From Labrys sp. KNU-23 (GTDB lineage: Bacteria > Pseudomonadota > Alphaproteobacteria > Rhizobiales > Labraceae): DNA of 64,000 nucleotides. The position numbers and the translations under genes are program-made. The stretch lies in the NCBI RefSeq assembly GCF_008330945.1, contig NZ_CP043489.1:4785501-4849500 (forward strand), written 5' to 3'. The notes under the pieces were generated by a model. That model did no database searches, was not told where the DNA came from, and saw only the letters and a program-made list of their open reading frames with translations. Below, in pieces: positions 16,663 through 25,351 of the stretch (position 1 is its first letter; each line of letters opens with the position of its first letter).

Positions 16663-17081
16663 TGAGCCTTAACCTGATCAAGCTGTGCGTCGGCGCCGAA
16701 TCGATCGCCGATCTGGAGGAATGGATCGCCCTGCGCTTGCGCCTGGCGGGCGAACAGATCCACGCCACCCGCATGATGCCGAAGAACCGCGAGGCGATTC
16801 TCGACGGCGGTTCGCTCTATTGGGTGATCAAAGGCATCGTCTCCTGCCGCCAGCGCATCACCGATTTGCGCGCGCGCCGTGACGAGGACGGCATCTCGCG
16901 TTGCGACATCGTGCTCGACCCAGCGGTCGTCGCGGTCGATCCCCGCCCTCGCGGACCCTTCCAGGGGTGGCGCTATCTCAATGCCGCCGATGCGCCGCCG
17001 GATCTTGCCAAGGCCGGCTCGGCCGATGCCGACCTCCCCATCGAGCTCCAGCGGCAGCTGCGCGCCATCGGCCTCGTGTGA
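16662..17081 (+). CDS. DUF1489 family protein
   Basis: A 139-residue soluble protein that matches the alphaproteobacterial DUF1489 family: LIKLCVGAESIADLEEWI, TRMMPKNREAILDGGSLYWV, and PRPRGPFQGWRYL. The function of the family is not known. Its ATG shares a base with the stop of the glutathione-transferase gene, which implies co-translation. Confidence 0.85.
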   Translation: MSLNLIKLCVGAESIADLEEWIALRLRLAGEQIHATRMMPKNREAILDGGSLYWVIKGIVSCRQRITDLRARRDEDGISRCDIVLDPAVVAVDPRPRGPFQGWRYLNAADAPPDLAKAGSADADLPIELQRQLRAIGLV

Positions 17082-17262
17082 ACCATCGGCGCCTTTTGCG
17101 CGTTCACGCTATAGTCACACACGATGCGTCATTATGGCACGCAATCGCCGGGTACCTGCCCGTCATTCGTTATCGAGCGTTAACCATGACGTGTGCAGGA
17201 TGGCACTTCGAAGTTTCACCGCTCTGGCATCATGGCCGTAAGTTGAGTGGATGGAGGACGCC

Positions 17263-17631
17263 ATGTTGATCGCAAGTACAGAAGGGCAGGGCTGGTGCTA
17301 CGAAGTCATCGCGCAGTCTGACGGCTTTCTCGTCCAGGCGCGCGATCTCGATACCGGCGAAGTTTCCTTGAACGAAACCACTTTGTTCCGGACCTCGCCG
17401 GTGGCCTTGGCTTATGCCGATATGGCAGCCGCAGCGGATCGCTTTGCCGCCTCGCGGCTCGAAGAGGTCGAAGAGATCGAGGACTCACAGGCCCTCGCCG
17501 ACGATTATCATCACGAACTGGACCGTTTCACCGCCATTCGCGATCGTCTCTCCGATGATGGCGTGGGTGGAGCCTTGCTTCGCTGCAGCCGGGCAGGTTC
17601 TCTGCGCGAGACGGCCCATCGGTTGCATTGA
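17263..17631 (+). CDS. Small hypothetical acidic protein
   Basis: A 122-residue soluble protein with no family I recognise. The N-terminal half looks like a small beta sheet (GWCYEVIAQSDGFLVQARDL), and the C-terminal half is acidic and helical (RLEEVEEIEDSQALADDYHH). ATG 17263 has GGAGG five bases upstream; ATG 17251 is in frame. It is convergent with the PAS_5 gene, with only 4 bases between the stops. Confidence 0.6.
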   Translation: MLIASTEGQGWCYEVIAQSDGFLVQARDLDTGEVSLNETTLFRTSPVALAYADMAAAADRFAASRLEEVEEIEDSQALADDYHHELDRFTAIRDRLSDDGVGGALLRCSRAGSLRETAHRLH

Positions 17632-17635
17632 TTGA

Positions 17636-18211
17636 TCAGGCGGTGGCCTTGCCACCCTCGACCAGCGTGAGATGGCCATAGCGCCGGGCCCCGGTGGGCA
17701 GGGCTGAGCGACGCTGGACGCGGGAGGTCGCCGGGATTTCTTCCACCGAGACGATATCGAAGCGCGAGATGGGATGCAGGCCGATCCAATAGGGCGTTTC
17801 GCCCGGGGTGAGGCTGCCGAGGATACGCGAATTGGCCTTGCCGCGGTGATGGAGCGGCAGAAGCAACAATTCCAGATCGAGATGATGGCCTTGCAGCGTG
17901 CTGCCGCTCAGCGCGATCACGCGGGCCGTCAGGTCCGACGATACCGCCATCACCAACTCCGCCAGGGTGGCCTGATCGGCCCATCGATCCAAGAGCGAAG
18001 CACCGCGCAACTCCTGGCCGAGCAGGGCGCACATGCGGGTTCCGGCCAAGCGGAAAGGAAAGCTGCGGTTCTTGCCGATCTCCACGATGAAGGTGTCGCC
18101 GAGAACCCGGCGGATGGCAGCCGGATCGATGTCAATGCGTTCGGGGGCCGGCCGCTGACCGCGCAACTGATCCCAATAGCCGTAGAGGTCGCGTGTCGCC
18201 GTATTCTTCAT
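17636..18211 (-). CDS. PAS_5-family (DUF1457) protein
   Basis: A 191-residue protein made almost entirely of a PAS_5 domain, a PAS-like sensor fold common in alphaproteobacteria: RDLYGYWDQLRGQRPAPERI at the start, then FPFRLAGTRMCALLGQELRG and LDRWADQ. No output domain is attached, so it is a single-domain sensor or adaptor. The ligand is unknown. The start is ATG 18211, followed upstream by a repeat-rich region. Confidence 0.8.
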   Translation of the reverse strand: MKNTATRDLYGYWDQLRGQRPAPERIDIDPAAIRRVLGDTFIVEIGKNRSFPFRLAGTRMCALLGQELRGASLLDRWADQATLAELVMAVSSDLTARVIALSGSTLQGHHLDLELLLLPLHHRGKANSRILGSLTPGETPYWIGLHPISRFDIVSVEEIPATSRVQRRSALPTGARRYGHLTLVEGGKATA

Positions 18212-18221
18212 TGCTCAGCCG

Positions 18222-18395
18222 CCCCTTGAGCAAAGCGCGTTCATGCCTGAACGCTTATTTGCTCTAACTTCTTGTTTCGACGCGTCTTTGCGATTTTTGG
18301 CGCTGCCCTCAAATCGTAAAACGCTTTGAGCAAAGCGCGCCCATGGCTGAACGCTTATTTGCCCTAACGCCTTGTTTCCAAGCCAATCCGACGGA
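18222..18395. repeat. Composite mosaic repeat with two direct copies
   Basis: The block GAGCAAAGCGCG...TGAACGCTTATTTG(C/C)CCTAAC-like occurs at about 18222-18262 and again at 18329-18369, some 107 bases apart. Between them lie TTTCGACGCGTCTTTGCGAT and a TCAAATCG(T)AAAACGC module, shared with the repeats at 13978 and 47461. The remaining gap 18396-18702 before the rhomboid-like gene has no recognisable element beyond AT-rich sequence (GTTAACAAAAGGTTAA near 18614) suited to a promoter. Confidence 0.65.
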
Positions 18396-18702
18396 TTGGC
18401 TGGAGCGTCCTTGTGGTTCCCTGCGGATCACTGGACGCTATCGGCATGATCCGATTTGGGATCGGCCGCATGCCTTCGCTTCAATTGTCGCGAGCGACCT
18501 TCGTTCGAATGTCGCTCCTGCCCGCCATAGGTGAGCCAGGAGGGGACGATAGCACCGGCAGGGGAGAGGGGGGCAGAGGGCAGGATGGTTACCGCCTGGA
18601 AACGAATTATTAATGTTAACAAAAGGTTAATGGGGCCGAATCGATGTTAAGAATGGCGGGGCTGGTGGTCACGGCTTGCTCCCTGCTTCAGGAGATACCT
18701 CT

Positions 18703-19452
18703 TTGTCATTGAAATCGCGCGGCAATATCGATCCGCCGGCGGCCTTCAACGTGCCGGCGATCGTCCTGCTGCTCACCGGCCTCATCGTCATCGTTCACAT
18801 CGCGCGGGCCGTAATGCCCGCGAGTTGGAGCGCCTGGCTGCTCGGTGTTTTTGCCTTCACGCCCCTGCGCTACGATCCCTCTATCGGGGAGAGCATTGCC
18901 TGGCCCGGAGGGCACCTTGCCGATATTGCCGGCTTCCTGACCTGCTTCTTTCTCCAGTCCGATCCCGGCACGCTGATGATCAATGGCGCGGCCTTGCTGA
19001 TCCTGGGGGCGGCGGTGGCCTGGCGCTTCGGGACCTGGCGTTTCCTGGCCTTCACCGCTCTGTGCACCGTCGCAGGCTCGCTGACCTGCCTGCTGTTCTA
19101 CTGGGGCAGCGGCGCCGCCATGGTCGGGGCGGGCGGTGGCTTGGCGGGCCTGTTCGCGGCCTCGATCCATTTCCTGTTCAAGGGAGGATCTGCCATGGCG
19201 GCATTCCGGGTGGCTGGCGGCGCCGCATTCCGCAAGCCTGCCTGGACCTTGCGGGACGCCCTGGCGGACCAGAATGTGCGCATCTGGCTCGCCGTCTTCG
19301 CCTTCATCACGGCGTGGAACGCCGTCAGCCCGCTGATCCTCACCACTTCGCAGGTGATGCCCGGCTGGCCGGCCAATATTGGCGGCTTTCTGGCCGGTCT
19401 GGTTCTCTTTCGCTTCTTCGATCGCCAGCCGCGGCTGCGCAGGGTCGTCTGA
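18703..19452 (+). CDS. Rhomboid-like membrane protein lacking the catalytic dyad
   Basis: A 249-residue protein with about six membrane helices in rhomboid order. TLMINGAALLILGAAVAWRF matches the oxyanion-Asn helix (Asn94). The active-site serine motif GASG is changed to GAGGG (Gly144), and the helix-6 histidine motif AHxGGFLAGL is PANIGGFLAGL (Asn225). Both catalytic residues are therefore missing, which predicts a pseudoprotease, as in iRhoms and derlins. The TTG at 18703 follows AGGAG by 8 bases. Such proteins may bind or chaperone membrane clients. Confidence 0.75.
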   Translation: MSLKSRGNIDPPAAFNVPAIVLLLTGLIVIVHIARAVMPASWSAWLLGVFAFTPLRYDPSIGESIAWPGGHLADIAGFLTCFFLQSDPGTLMINGAALLILGAAVAWRFGTWRFLAFTALCTVAGSLTCLLFYWGSGAAMVGAGGGLAGLFAASIHFLFKGGSAMAAFRVAGGAAFRKPAWTLRDALADQNVRIWLAVFAFITAWNAVSPLILTTSQVMPGWPANIGGFLAGLVLFRFFDRQPRLRRVV

Positions 19453-19549
19453 TACCAAGAGGCATTTTCACGGACCTTGGGTCTATCTGACCGCGGGTGT
19501 CCAGGCCTCGGATGCGCCAGCACCTGCGAGGCTTGCTATGAAACGCAAA

Positions 19550-20860
19550 TCAGCTCATCGCCTGCCCTTCGACCGCGCTCCACACCGCCAGGGCTTGCCG
19601 CGTCTGCGCGACATCGTGGACGCGCACCGCATCGGCGCCGCGCTGCGCGGCGGAGAGAGCGGCGGAAACCGATCCGGCTACGCGCTCCGAGGCCGGCCCA
19701 TGGCGGTCGACGCCGCGGATGAAGATCTTGCGTGAGGCTCCGATCAGCACGGGAAAGCCGAGGGCACGCAATTGCGGGGTGGCGTCGAGCAGGGCCAGAT
19801 TGTGTTCCATCGTCTTGCCGAAGCCGATGCCGGGGTCGAGCCACAGGCGTGAGGCGGCGATGCCATCCTTGATGGCGCGCTCGCATTTGAAGCTCAGCTC
19901 GGCGCAGACATCCTTCACCACATCGGCATAAACAGGGTTGACCTGCATGCTTTGCGGGTCGCCCTGCATGTGCATCAGCACCACGGGAGCATCATGATTG
20001 GCGACGGCCTTGCGGCTGGCAGGATCATCCAGGGCGGTGACGTCGTTGATCATGGTGGCACCCGCGGCAAGCGCCCGGGCCATGATCTCGGCGTGGCGGG
20101 TATCGACGGAGATCAGGCGGTAGCGCCGCCTGGCCTCCTCGGCCAGAGCCTCGATCACGGGGCCGACGCGCTGCCATTCGGTTTCGATGTCGACGGGGGC
20201 GGCGCCCGGACGGGTCGACTCGCCGCCGATGTCGAGTATGTCGGCACCTTCCTCCATCAGTTGGCGGGCATGATCGATGGCCGTCTCGGCACTGTCGTAG
20301 CGCCCGCCATCGGAGAACGAGTCCGGCGTGACGTTGACGATGCCCATCAGCAACGGCACCGTCCTGAGGGCCCGCACATGAGCGCGATCGCTGCGCGCCA
20401 GCATCAGGCTCACGGTTTCGCCATTGATGGGATGACGCCAGCCCGGCGCGATGTCGGCGAGCGGAGCGAGCACGAAGGCGCGTTCGTGCATGCGCGGATG
20501 CGGCACGACGAGGTCGGGCGTGTCGATGATTTCGCTGCCATAGCCGATCAGATCGAGATCCAGCGTACGTGCGGCATTGCGTTCGCTGCGCTCACGCCCG
20601 AACTGCAACTCGACCTCGAGCAGGAGGGAGAGAATCTGATGAGGCTCCAGGGCGCTCTCGACGGCGATGACCTGGTTCGCATACCAGGGCTGGTCCGAGC
20701 GCGGCACCGGCTCGGTCAGGAACAGGCGCGAACGGGCGGAAATCGTCAATCCGCGGGCAGCCAGGGCGGAGACAGCCCGGCGGAGGGTTTCCCGGGGGGC
20801 TCCTTCGGAGGATGGAAGATTGGCGCCGAGAGCGACGTAGATCATGGAAACACTGCTCAC
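19550..20860 (-). CDS. folKP: Bifunctional HPPK-DHPS (FolK-FolP fusion)
   Basis: One frame of 436 residues holds two folate enzymes. Residues 1-150 are hydroxymethyldihydropterin pyrophosphokinase (MIYVALGANLPSS, RTLDLDLIGYG, VVPHPRMHERAFVLAPL). From about residue 165 dihydropteroate synthase follows (LLMGIVNVTPDSFSDGGRYD, DILDIGGESTRPGA, LDPGIGFGKTMEHN, VLIGASRK). The fusion catalyses two consecutive steps, pyrophosphorylation of the pterin and condensation with p-aminobenzoate. In most bacteria the two are separate genes. The GTG start at 20860 overlaps the pabC stop (GTGA), so it is the last gene of the pab operon. Confidence 0.93.
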   Translation of the reverse strand: MSSVSMIYVALGANLPSSEGAPRETLRRAVSALAARGLTISARSRLFLTEPVPRSDQPWYANQVIAVESALEPHQILSLLLEVELQFGRERSERNAARTLDLDLIGYGSEIIDTPDLVVPHPRMHERAFVLAPLADIAPGWRHPINGETVSLMLARSDRAHVRALRTVPLLMGIVNVTPDSFSDGGRYDSAETAIDHARQLMEEGADILDIGGESTRPGAAPVDIETEWQRVGPVIEALAEEARRRYRLISVDTRHAEIMARALAAGATMINDVTALDDPASRKAVANHDAPVVLMHMQGDPQSMQVNPVYADVVKDVCAELSFKCERAIKDGIAASRLWLDPGIGFGKTMEHNLALLDATPQLRALGFPVLIGASRKIFIRGVDRHGPASERVAGSVSAALSAAQRGADAVRVHDVAQTRQALAVWSAVEGQAMS

Positions 20861-21753
20861 TGGATGGGAAGGGCCACCTCCAGGCGCGCGCCGGTGTCGT
20901 GGTCGATGCGTGCCAGGAGGGCATTGAAGAGGCGGTTGATGGAAAAGGCTGCCCGGGGAGGCGGTACCAGGCTCCGATCGCCCAGCGCCGTCACCGGGCG
21001 GAGCAGGCGCACCGAATTGGTGAGGAACAGAGCTTCGGCCCGATCGAGCAGGGCTGGCGTGAGGCTGGCCTCACCGATCTCGAATCCCAGGGCTTTCGCT
21101 TCATCCAGCACCACGCCGCGCATGATGCCATCGAGGCAGCCATCGGCGCAGGGAGGCGTGATGAACCGGCCATCGACCACGGCGAAGAGGTTGGCGATGG
21201 TGGTTGAGACGGCATGGCCATCGAGATTGCGGATCAGCGCATCGTCGGCGCCGGTCTCGGCGGCCCGGCGTGCGGCCAGAATGTTCTCGAGGTAGTTGAG
21301 GGATTTCAGGCGGGCGAGCGGCGAGAATTGGTTGCGCGGCAGCTCGGCCTCGCACAGCCGCGCCGGCTGGCCGACAAGGCCGGGGCTCCAAGGCTGGGCC
21401 GTCACCAGGATAGTGGGCGGATTGCCCGGCGGCGGCCACAAGCCTCGGGCGGCCTGTCCCCGCGTCACCGTGGTGCGCACAATGGCATGGCGTTCGCCCA
21501 ATTCATCCAGCACGCCGGCAAGCGCCTCTTCCAACCGGGCCGGATCGACATCGATGCCGATGACGGCCGCATGCCGGACGAGGCGGGCGCGATGACGTTC
21601 TGCGGCGAAAGGGCGGCCCTTGAAGCAGCTCATGGTGTCGAACACGCCATCGCCGAGCTGGAGGCCGCGATCGAGGGCATTGACCAAAGGGGCGCCGATC
21701 CGCGGGTCGCCGGCGGTGCCATCCGCCACGAGACGATGAAGAAGGAAACTCAC
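20857..21753 (-). CDS. pabC: Aminodeoxychorismate lyase (class IV aminotransferase fold)
   Basis: A 298-residue PLP enzyme of fold type IV. It releases pyruvate from 4-amino-4-deoxychorismate to give p-aminobenzoate. Visible motifs are DRGLQLGDGVFDTM near the N-terminus, the PLP lysine region ARLKSLNYLENILAAR, and ALIRNLDGHAVSTTIANLF. The sequence alone cannot exclude a branched-chain or D-amino-acid aminotransferase, but placement between pabA and folKP makes PabC by far the best reading. The GTG at 21753 overlaps the pabA stop. Confidence 0.88.
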   Translation of the reverse strand: MSFLLHRLVADGTAGDPRIGAPLVNALDRGLQLGDGVFDTMSCFKGRPFAAERHRARLVRHAAVIGIDVDPARLEEALAGVLDELGERHAIVRTTVTRGQAARGLWPPPGNPPTILVTAQPWSPGLVGQPARLCEAELPRNQFSPLARLKSLNYLENILAARRAAETGADDALIRNLDGHAVSTTIANLFAVVDGRFITPPCADGCLDGIMRGVVLDEAKALGFEIGEASLTPALLDRAEALFLTNSVRLLRPVTALGDRSLVPPPRAAFSINRLFNALLARIDHDTGARLEVALPIQ

Positions 21754-22316
21754 TGCACGCGGTCCAGGAACGCGCGGATGATCTGATGCCCTTGCGGAGT
21801 CAGGATCGACTCGGGATGGAACTGCACGCCGAAGGTCGGGTGCTGGCGATGAGTGAGCGCCATGATCTCGCCCTCGTCGCTGCGGGCGGTGACCTCGAGC
21901 GGACCAGCCTCGTCGATCTCGACGATCAAGGAATGATAGCGTGCGGCCTCGAAGGGGCGCGGCAGCCCGGCGAACAGGCCACCACCCTGATGTTCGATGC
22001 GCGAGGCGCGGCCATGCATGGGAGTGCGGGCATGGGCGGTACGCCCGCCGAAGACCTCGCCGATGCATTGATGGCCAAGGCAGATGCCAAGGATCGGCAG
22101 TTTGCCGGAAAACAGCTTGATCAGGTCGAGCGAAGCGCCGGCATCGCGGGGTGCTTTGGGACCGGGCGAGAACACCAGCGCCGTGGCGCCGAGGCCGACG
22201 ACGTCATCGGCGCTGACGGCGTCATTGCGCATGACGCGGGTCTTGGCGCCGGCCTCCTCGAAATAGCGGGAGACGTTGAAGACGAAAGAATCGTAATTGT
22301 CGACGATCAGGATCAT
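21750..22316 (-). CDS. pabA: p-Aminobenzoate synthase glutamine amidotransferase subunit
   Basis: A 188-residue class I glutamine amidotransferase. MILIVDNYDSFVFNVSRYF at the start, the nucleophile Cys in GICLGHQCIGEVFGG, and the His-Glu pair in FGVQFHPESILT complete the catalytic triad. It supplies ammonia to PabB. Its ATG overlaps the pabB stop by 4 bases (ATGA). TrpG has the same fold, but the overlap with a PabB-type partner decides the name. Confidence 0.92.
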   Translation of the reverse strand: MILIVDNYDSFVFNVSRYFEEAGAKTRVMRNDAVSADDVVGLGATALVFSPGPKAPRDAGASLDLIKLFSGKLPILGICLGHQCIGEVFGGRTAHARTPMHGRASRIEHQGGGLFAGLPRPFEAARYHSLIVEIDEAGPLEVTARSDEGEIMALTHRQHPTFGVQFHPESILTPQGHQIIRAFLDRVQ

Positions 22317-23698
22317 GCCGCTTCCTCCGCGCGGGCGGGATCCTCGAAGGCCGCGATGAGCCGCTCTGCCTTGGCCAGGGTCTCGTCATACTCGGCAAAG
22401 GGGTCGGAGAGCAGCGTGATGCCGCCGCCAGCCCTGACGACAAGTTCCTGGCCGTCATAGGTGAGGGTGCGGATGGCGATGTTGAGATCGGCCGCGCCGT
22501 CGAAGCCGATCCAGCCGATGGCGCCGCAATAGGCGCCGCGCGGCTCGCGTTCGAGCTCGCCGATGATTTCCATGGCGCGGATCTTCGGCGCTCCGGTGAT
22601 CGATCCGCCTGGGAAGGTGGCGGCGATCAGATCGGTGGCATCGAGCCCCGCCTTGAGGCGGCCCGTCACCGCCGAGGTCAGATGGTGCACCGAGGCATAG
22701 GTTTCGATGCCGCACAGCAGGGGAACCTCGACGCTGCCCGCTTCGCAGACGCGCGACAGATCGTTGCGCAGGAGATCGACGATCATGATGTTCTCGGCCC
22801 GGTCCTTCTCGCTGCGGGCGAGCGACTGGGCGATGGCGAGGTCCATGGCGGGATGGGCACAGCGGCGCTTGGTACCCTTGATCGGCCTGGCTTCGACCTG
22901 GGCGCCGTTTTCTTGGCCCGCGTTTGGGCCGGCATCCAGACGCAGAAAGCGCTCGGGCGAGGTGGAAGCGATGAAACGTTCGCCATCGACCAGCAAGGCG
23001 GCGAACGGCGCCGGATTGGACCGCCGCAAAGCGAGATAGGTTGCCAGCGGATCGGCGCCGTGCTGGGGCGTGGCGCTGAAGCGATGGGAGAGATTGGCCT
23101 GGAAGATGTCGCCGTCGCGGATATAGCCCACCACGCGGGCAACCTCCGCTTCGTATTCGCTCCGGCTACGACTGTCGCGCCAGATCAGTGCGCTTGGCGC
23201 GGGCGCCTGGCGGGGCTGGGCTTCGAGGCCTTCGACGAGCCGTTCGGCGCCAGCCTGGTCCGGCGCGATGGCAAAGGCGCGCTTCTCGATGGTGTCGAAA
23301 GCGAGGAGGCGATCATAGAAGGGCAGGTCGATCTGGGAACTGCCCGGTGCGGCTGATGGAACCGACGATCCGAGGCGTTCGAACAGGTGACCCGCTTCAT
23401 AGGCAAAATTGCCGATGGCGCCGCCGGTGAAGGGAGGTGCTCCTGGCACGGCAGGGCGGGCATGCTGCCGCAGCAGATGGCGCAAGGCCTCCATGGGAGC
23501 GCCGTCAACGACGGCGTCGTTCCAGTGCGCAACACCGTCGACGACCTTGAACCGGCCGAAGGGGGAGGCGGCCAGATAGGACCACCGCCCCAGCGTTTCA
23601 TGGGGCATGGCGCTGTCGAGCAAGGCCAATCGCGGCTGGCTGGCCATCGCGGCCGCGGCGTTGACGGGATCGATCCAGGGTATCTCAATAATGATCAT
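22313..23698 (-). CDS. pabB: Aminodeoxychorismate synthase component I
   Basis: A 461-residue chorismate-binding enzyme that aminates chorismate to aminodeoxychorismate with ammonia from PabA. The lysine in VEARPIKGTKRR is the PabB hallmark; anthranilate synthase has Ala there (PIAGT). Other motifs are IRDGDIFQANLSHRF, ENIMIVDLLRNDLSRVC and TFPGGSITGAPKIRAMEIIG. It is the first gene of a four-gene folate operon in which every junction is a 4-base overlap. Start ATG 23698. Confidence 0.93.
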   Translation of the reverse strand: MIIIEIPWIDPVNAAAAMASQPRLALLDSAMPHETLGRWSYLAASPFGRFKVVDGVAHWNDAVVDGAPMEALRHLLRQHARPAVPGAPPFTGGAIGNFAYEAGHLFERLGSSVPSAAPGSSQIDLPFYDRLLAFDTIEKRAFAIAPDQAGAERLVEGLEAQPRQAPAPSALIWRDSRSRSEYEAEVARVVGYIRDGDIFQANLSHRFSATPQHGADPLATYLALRRSNPAPFAALLVDGERFIASTSPERFLRLDAGPNAGQENGAQVEARPIKGTKRRCAHPAMDLAIAQSLARSEKDRAENIMIVDLLRNDLSRVCEAGSVEVPLLCGIETYASVHHLTSAVTGRLKAGLDATDLIAATFPGGSITGAPKIRAMEIIGELEREPRGAYCGAIGWIGFDGAADLNIAIRTLTYDGQELVVRAGGGITLLSDPFAEYDETLAKAERLIAAFEDPARAEEAA

Positions 23699-23904
23699 GG
23701 CAGCTCAAGCACAATCCTGGTGCGGCAGAAAACTGCCGGCCAGCTCGTGTGATGCGGACAGACCGCTTCAATGTTCGGCGATTGGAGCGTCGGGCGGCTT
23801 CCCTGTCAGCCGGCCGGAACTCATCACGCTGAGGCTTGCATCCAAGATGGGCCCAAGCGTCCCGCATCTCTCAGCCCTGTGGAGACACGTGGAACATCGC
23901 ATGT

Positions 23905-25104
23905 CTATGTAGCGCTTTTTTTTGCTTTTGTCGTGCCCCTGTTTGCGGCGGAATACAGCATGGTAACGACAAGGCCCGAACACAGGCCCCAGAAGGCGGC
24001 GCCGACGCCGTAGAGACTGAAACCGGATGCGGTGATCAGGAAGGTCGCGAGCGCCGGCAGGCGCTGGCTCTCCTCCTGCACGGCACCGAGCAGGGAGGCC
24101 CCGAAAGCGCTCACGAGAGCCAGCCCAGCCGCCGCCTCGATCAGGATCGGCGAGGAGGCAGTGACCAGGCCTGTGGCGATTGCCGACAAGAGCGAGAAGA
24201 TTGCGGCATAGAACAGTCCGGCCACCACGGCGGCGGTATAGCGCCGCTCTGGTTGAGCGTGGGCATCCGGACCGGCGCAGAGGGCGGCGGTGATCGCCGC
24301 AAGGTTGATGGTGGGGGCACCCAGCAGGGAGGAGAGAGCCGATACGCCTCCGGTCGCAAGGAAGGCGGGCCGTGTCGGTGCTTGATAGCCATAGGTTGCC
24401 AGCACGGTCAGGCCTGGAATGTTCTGCGAAGCCATGGTGACGATGAAGAGCGGCAGGCCGATCGAAATCAGTGTTTGCCAATCAAAGCTTGGGGTAACGA
24501 ATTCAAGCGATGGGAGAGCCAAGGCCAGCGAAGTTCCCTGGCCATCGAACGCCATGGCTCCCAGGGCGACGGCGAGTGCTGCGGGTGCCGCCCACAGGCG
24601 GTAGAAGCGTCCCACCACCAGCCAGGTCAGCACGACGGGGATGGCGAATTTTGGCACCTGGCCAAGGGCAGTGACCGGGGCAAGGCAAAGCTTGAACAGG
24701 ATGCCCGCCAGCATTGCGCCCGCGATGGGGCGGGGAATGCGGGTGATCAGCTTGCCGAGTGGTGCCCACAAGCCGGCAATCATGATCAGCATGCCGGTGA
24801 CCAGGAAGGCGCCCACGGTGGCAGGATAGCCGCCAGCCGGCGCCGTCAGGCTCGCCAGCAGGGCCATGCCGGGTGTCGACCAGGCCGTCGAGATCGGCAT
24901 GCGGGTCATGAGGCTGAGGCCGGCGCCGCAAAGGCCCATGGTTACGCACAAGACGGCAAGGCCCGAAGCGATCTGTCCTGGCGAGGCGCCGACGGCGCTC
25001 ATGCCGTTGATCACCACCGCTACCGAGCTGGTATAGCCGACCACAGCGGTAAGGATGCCCATGCCGGCCGACTGGCCGCTGAGATCTGCAAGGAAGGAAC
25101 GCAT
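23905..25104 (-). CDS. BenE-family benzoate/H+ symporter-like transporter
   Basis: A 399-residue, highly hydrophobic protein of about 12 helices. It matches the BenE family: SAGMGILTAVVGYTSSVAVV, STPGMALLASL, MLAGILFKLCLAPV, and the long MASQNIPGLTVLATYGY segment followed by LGAPTINLAAITAA. BenE imports benzoate with protons. No benzoate-degradation gene is nearby, so the substrate here is uncertain. The start is at ATG 25104. A run of T in + sense (23918-23926) gives no U tract for this gene. Confidence 0.85.
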   Translation of the reverse strand: MRSFLADLSGQSAGMGILTAVVGYTSSVAVVINGMSAVGASPGQIASGLAVLCVTMGLCGAGLSLMTRMPISTAWSTPGMALLASLTAPAGGYPATVGAFLVTGMLIMIAGLWAPLGKLITRIPRPIAGAMLAGILFKLCLAPVTALGQVPKFAIPVVLTWLVVGRFYRLWAAPAALAVALGAMAFDGQGTSLALALPSLEFVTPSFDWQTLISIGLPLFIVTMASQNIPGLTVLATYGYQAPTRPAFLATGGVSALSSLLGAPTINLAAITAALCAGPDAHAQPERRYTAAVVAGLFYAAIFSLLSAIATGLVTASSPILIEAAAGLALVSAFGASLLGAVQEESQRLPALATFLITASGFSLYGVGAAFWGLCSGLVVTMLYSAANRGTTKAKKSAT

Positions 25105-25306
25105 GGCGAGGGGAACCAAAATTATCGGGGGGAGCGGGGGGCGACACAGCGCGAGACCGCTTTATTCGGACTCCGGCACAAAATGTGCAAGCCACATGTT
25201 CCACGGACCGGGACACTGCGGAAGCTGCGACCCGCAGCGTGGATTTTCCCGGCCCGCATCGTCTCCCCTCGAATTTGCTCGCGTACCAGGTTCGCGCTCG
25301 GGATAT

Positions 25307-25337
25307 CAAAAGAAAACGGGCGGAAGATCCGCCCGTT
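25307..25337 (-). terminator. Rho-independent terminator of the FliO-like gene
   Basis: On the minus strand ACGGGCGGA and TCCGCCCGT pair around a 3-base loop (+ coordinates 25316-25336), followed by TTTTCTTTT. Confidence 0.9.
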
Positions 25338-25351
25338 GATTGCTGGTCTGC

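Noticed and set aside
23905..25104. Considered the BenE-like gene as part of the pab-fol operon.
   Set aside because: It lies upstream of pabB on the same strand, but with a 206-base gap and an unrelated function, so co-transcription is not supported.
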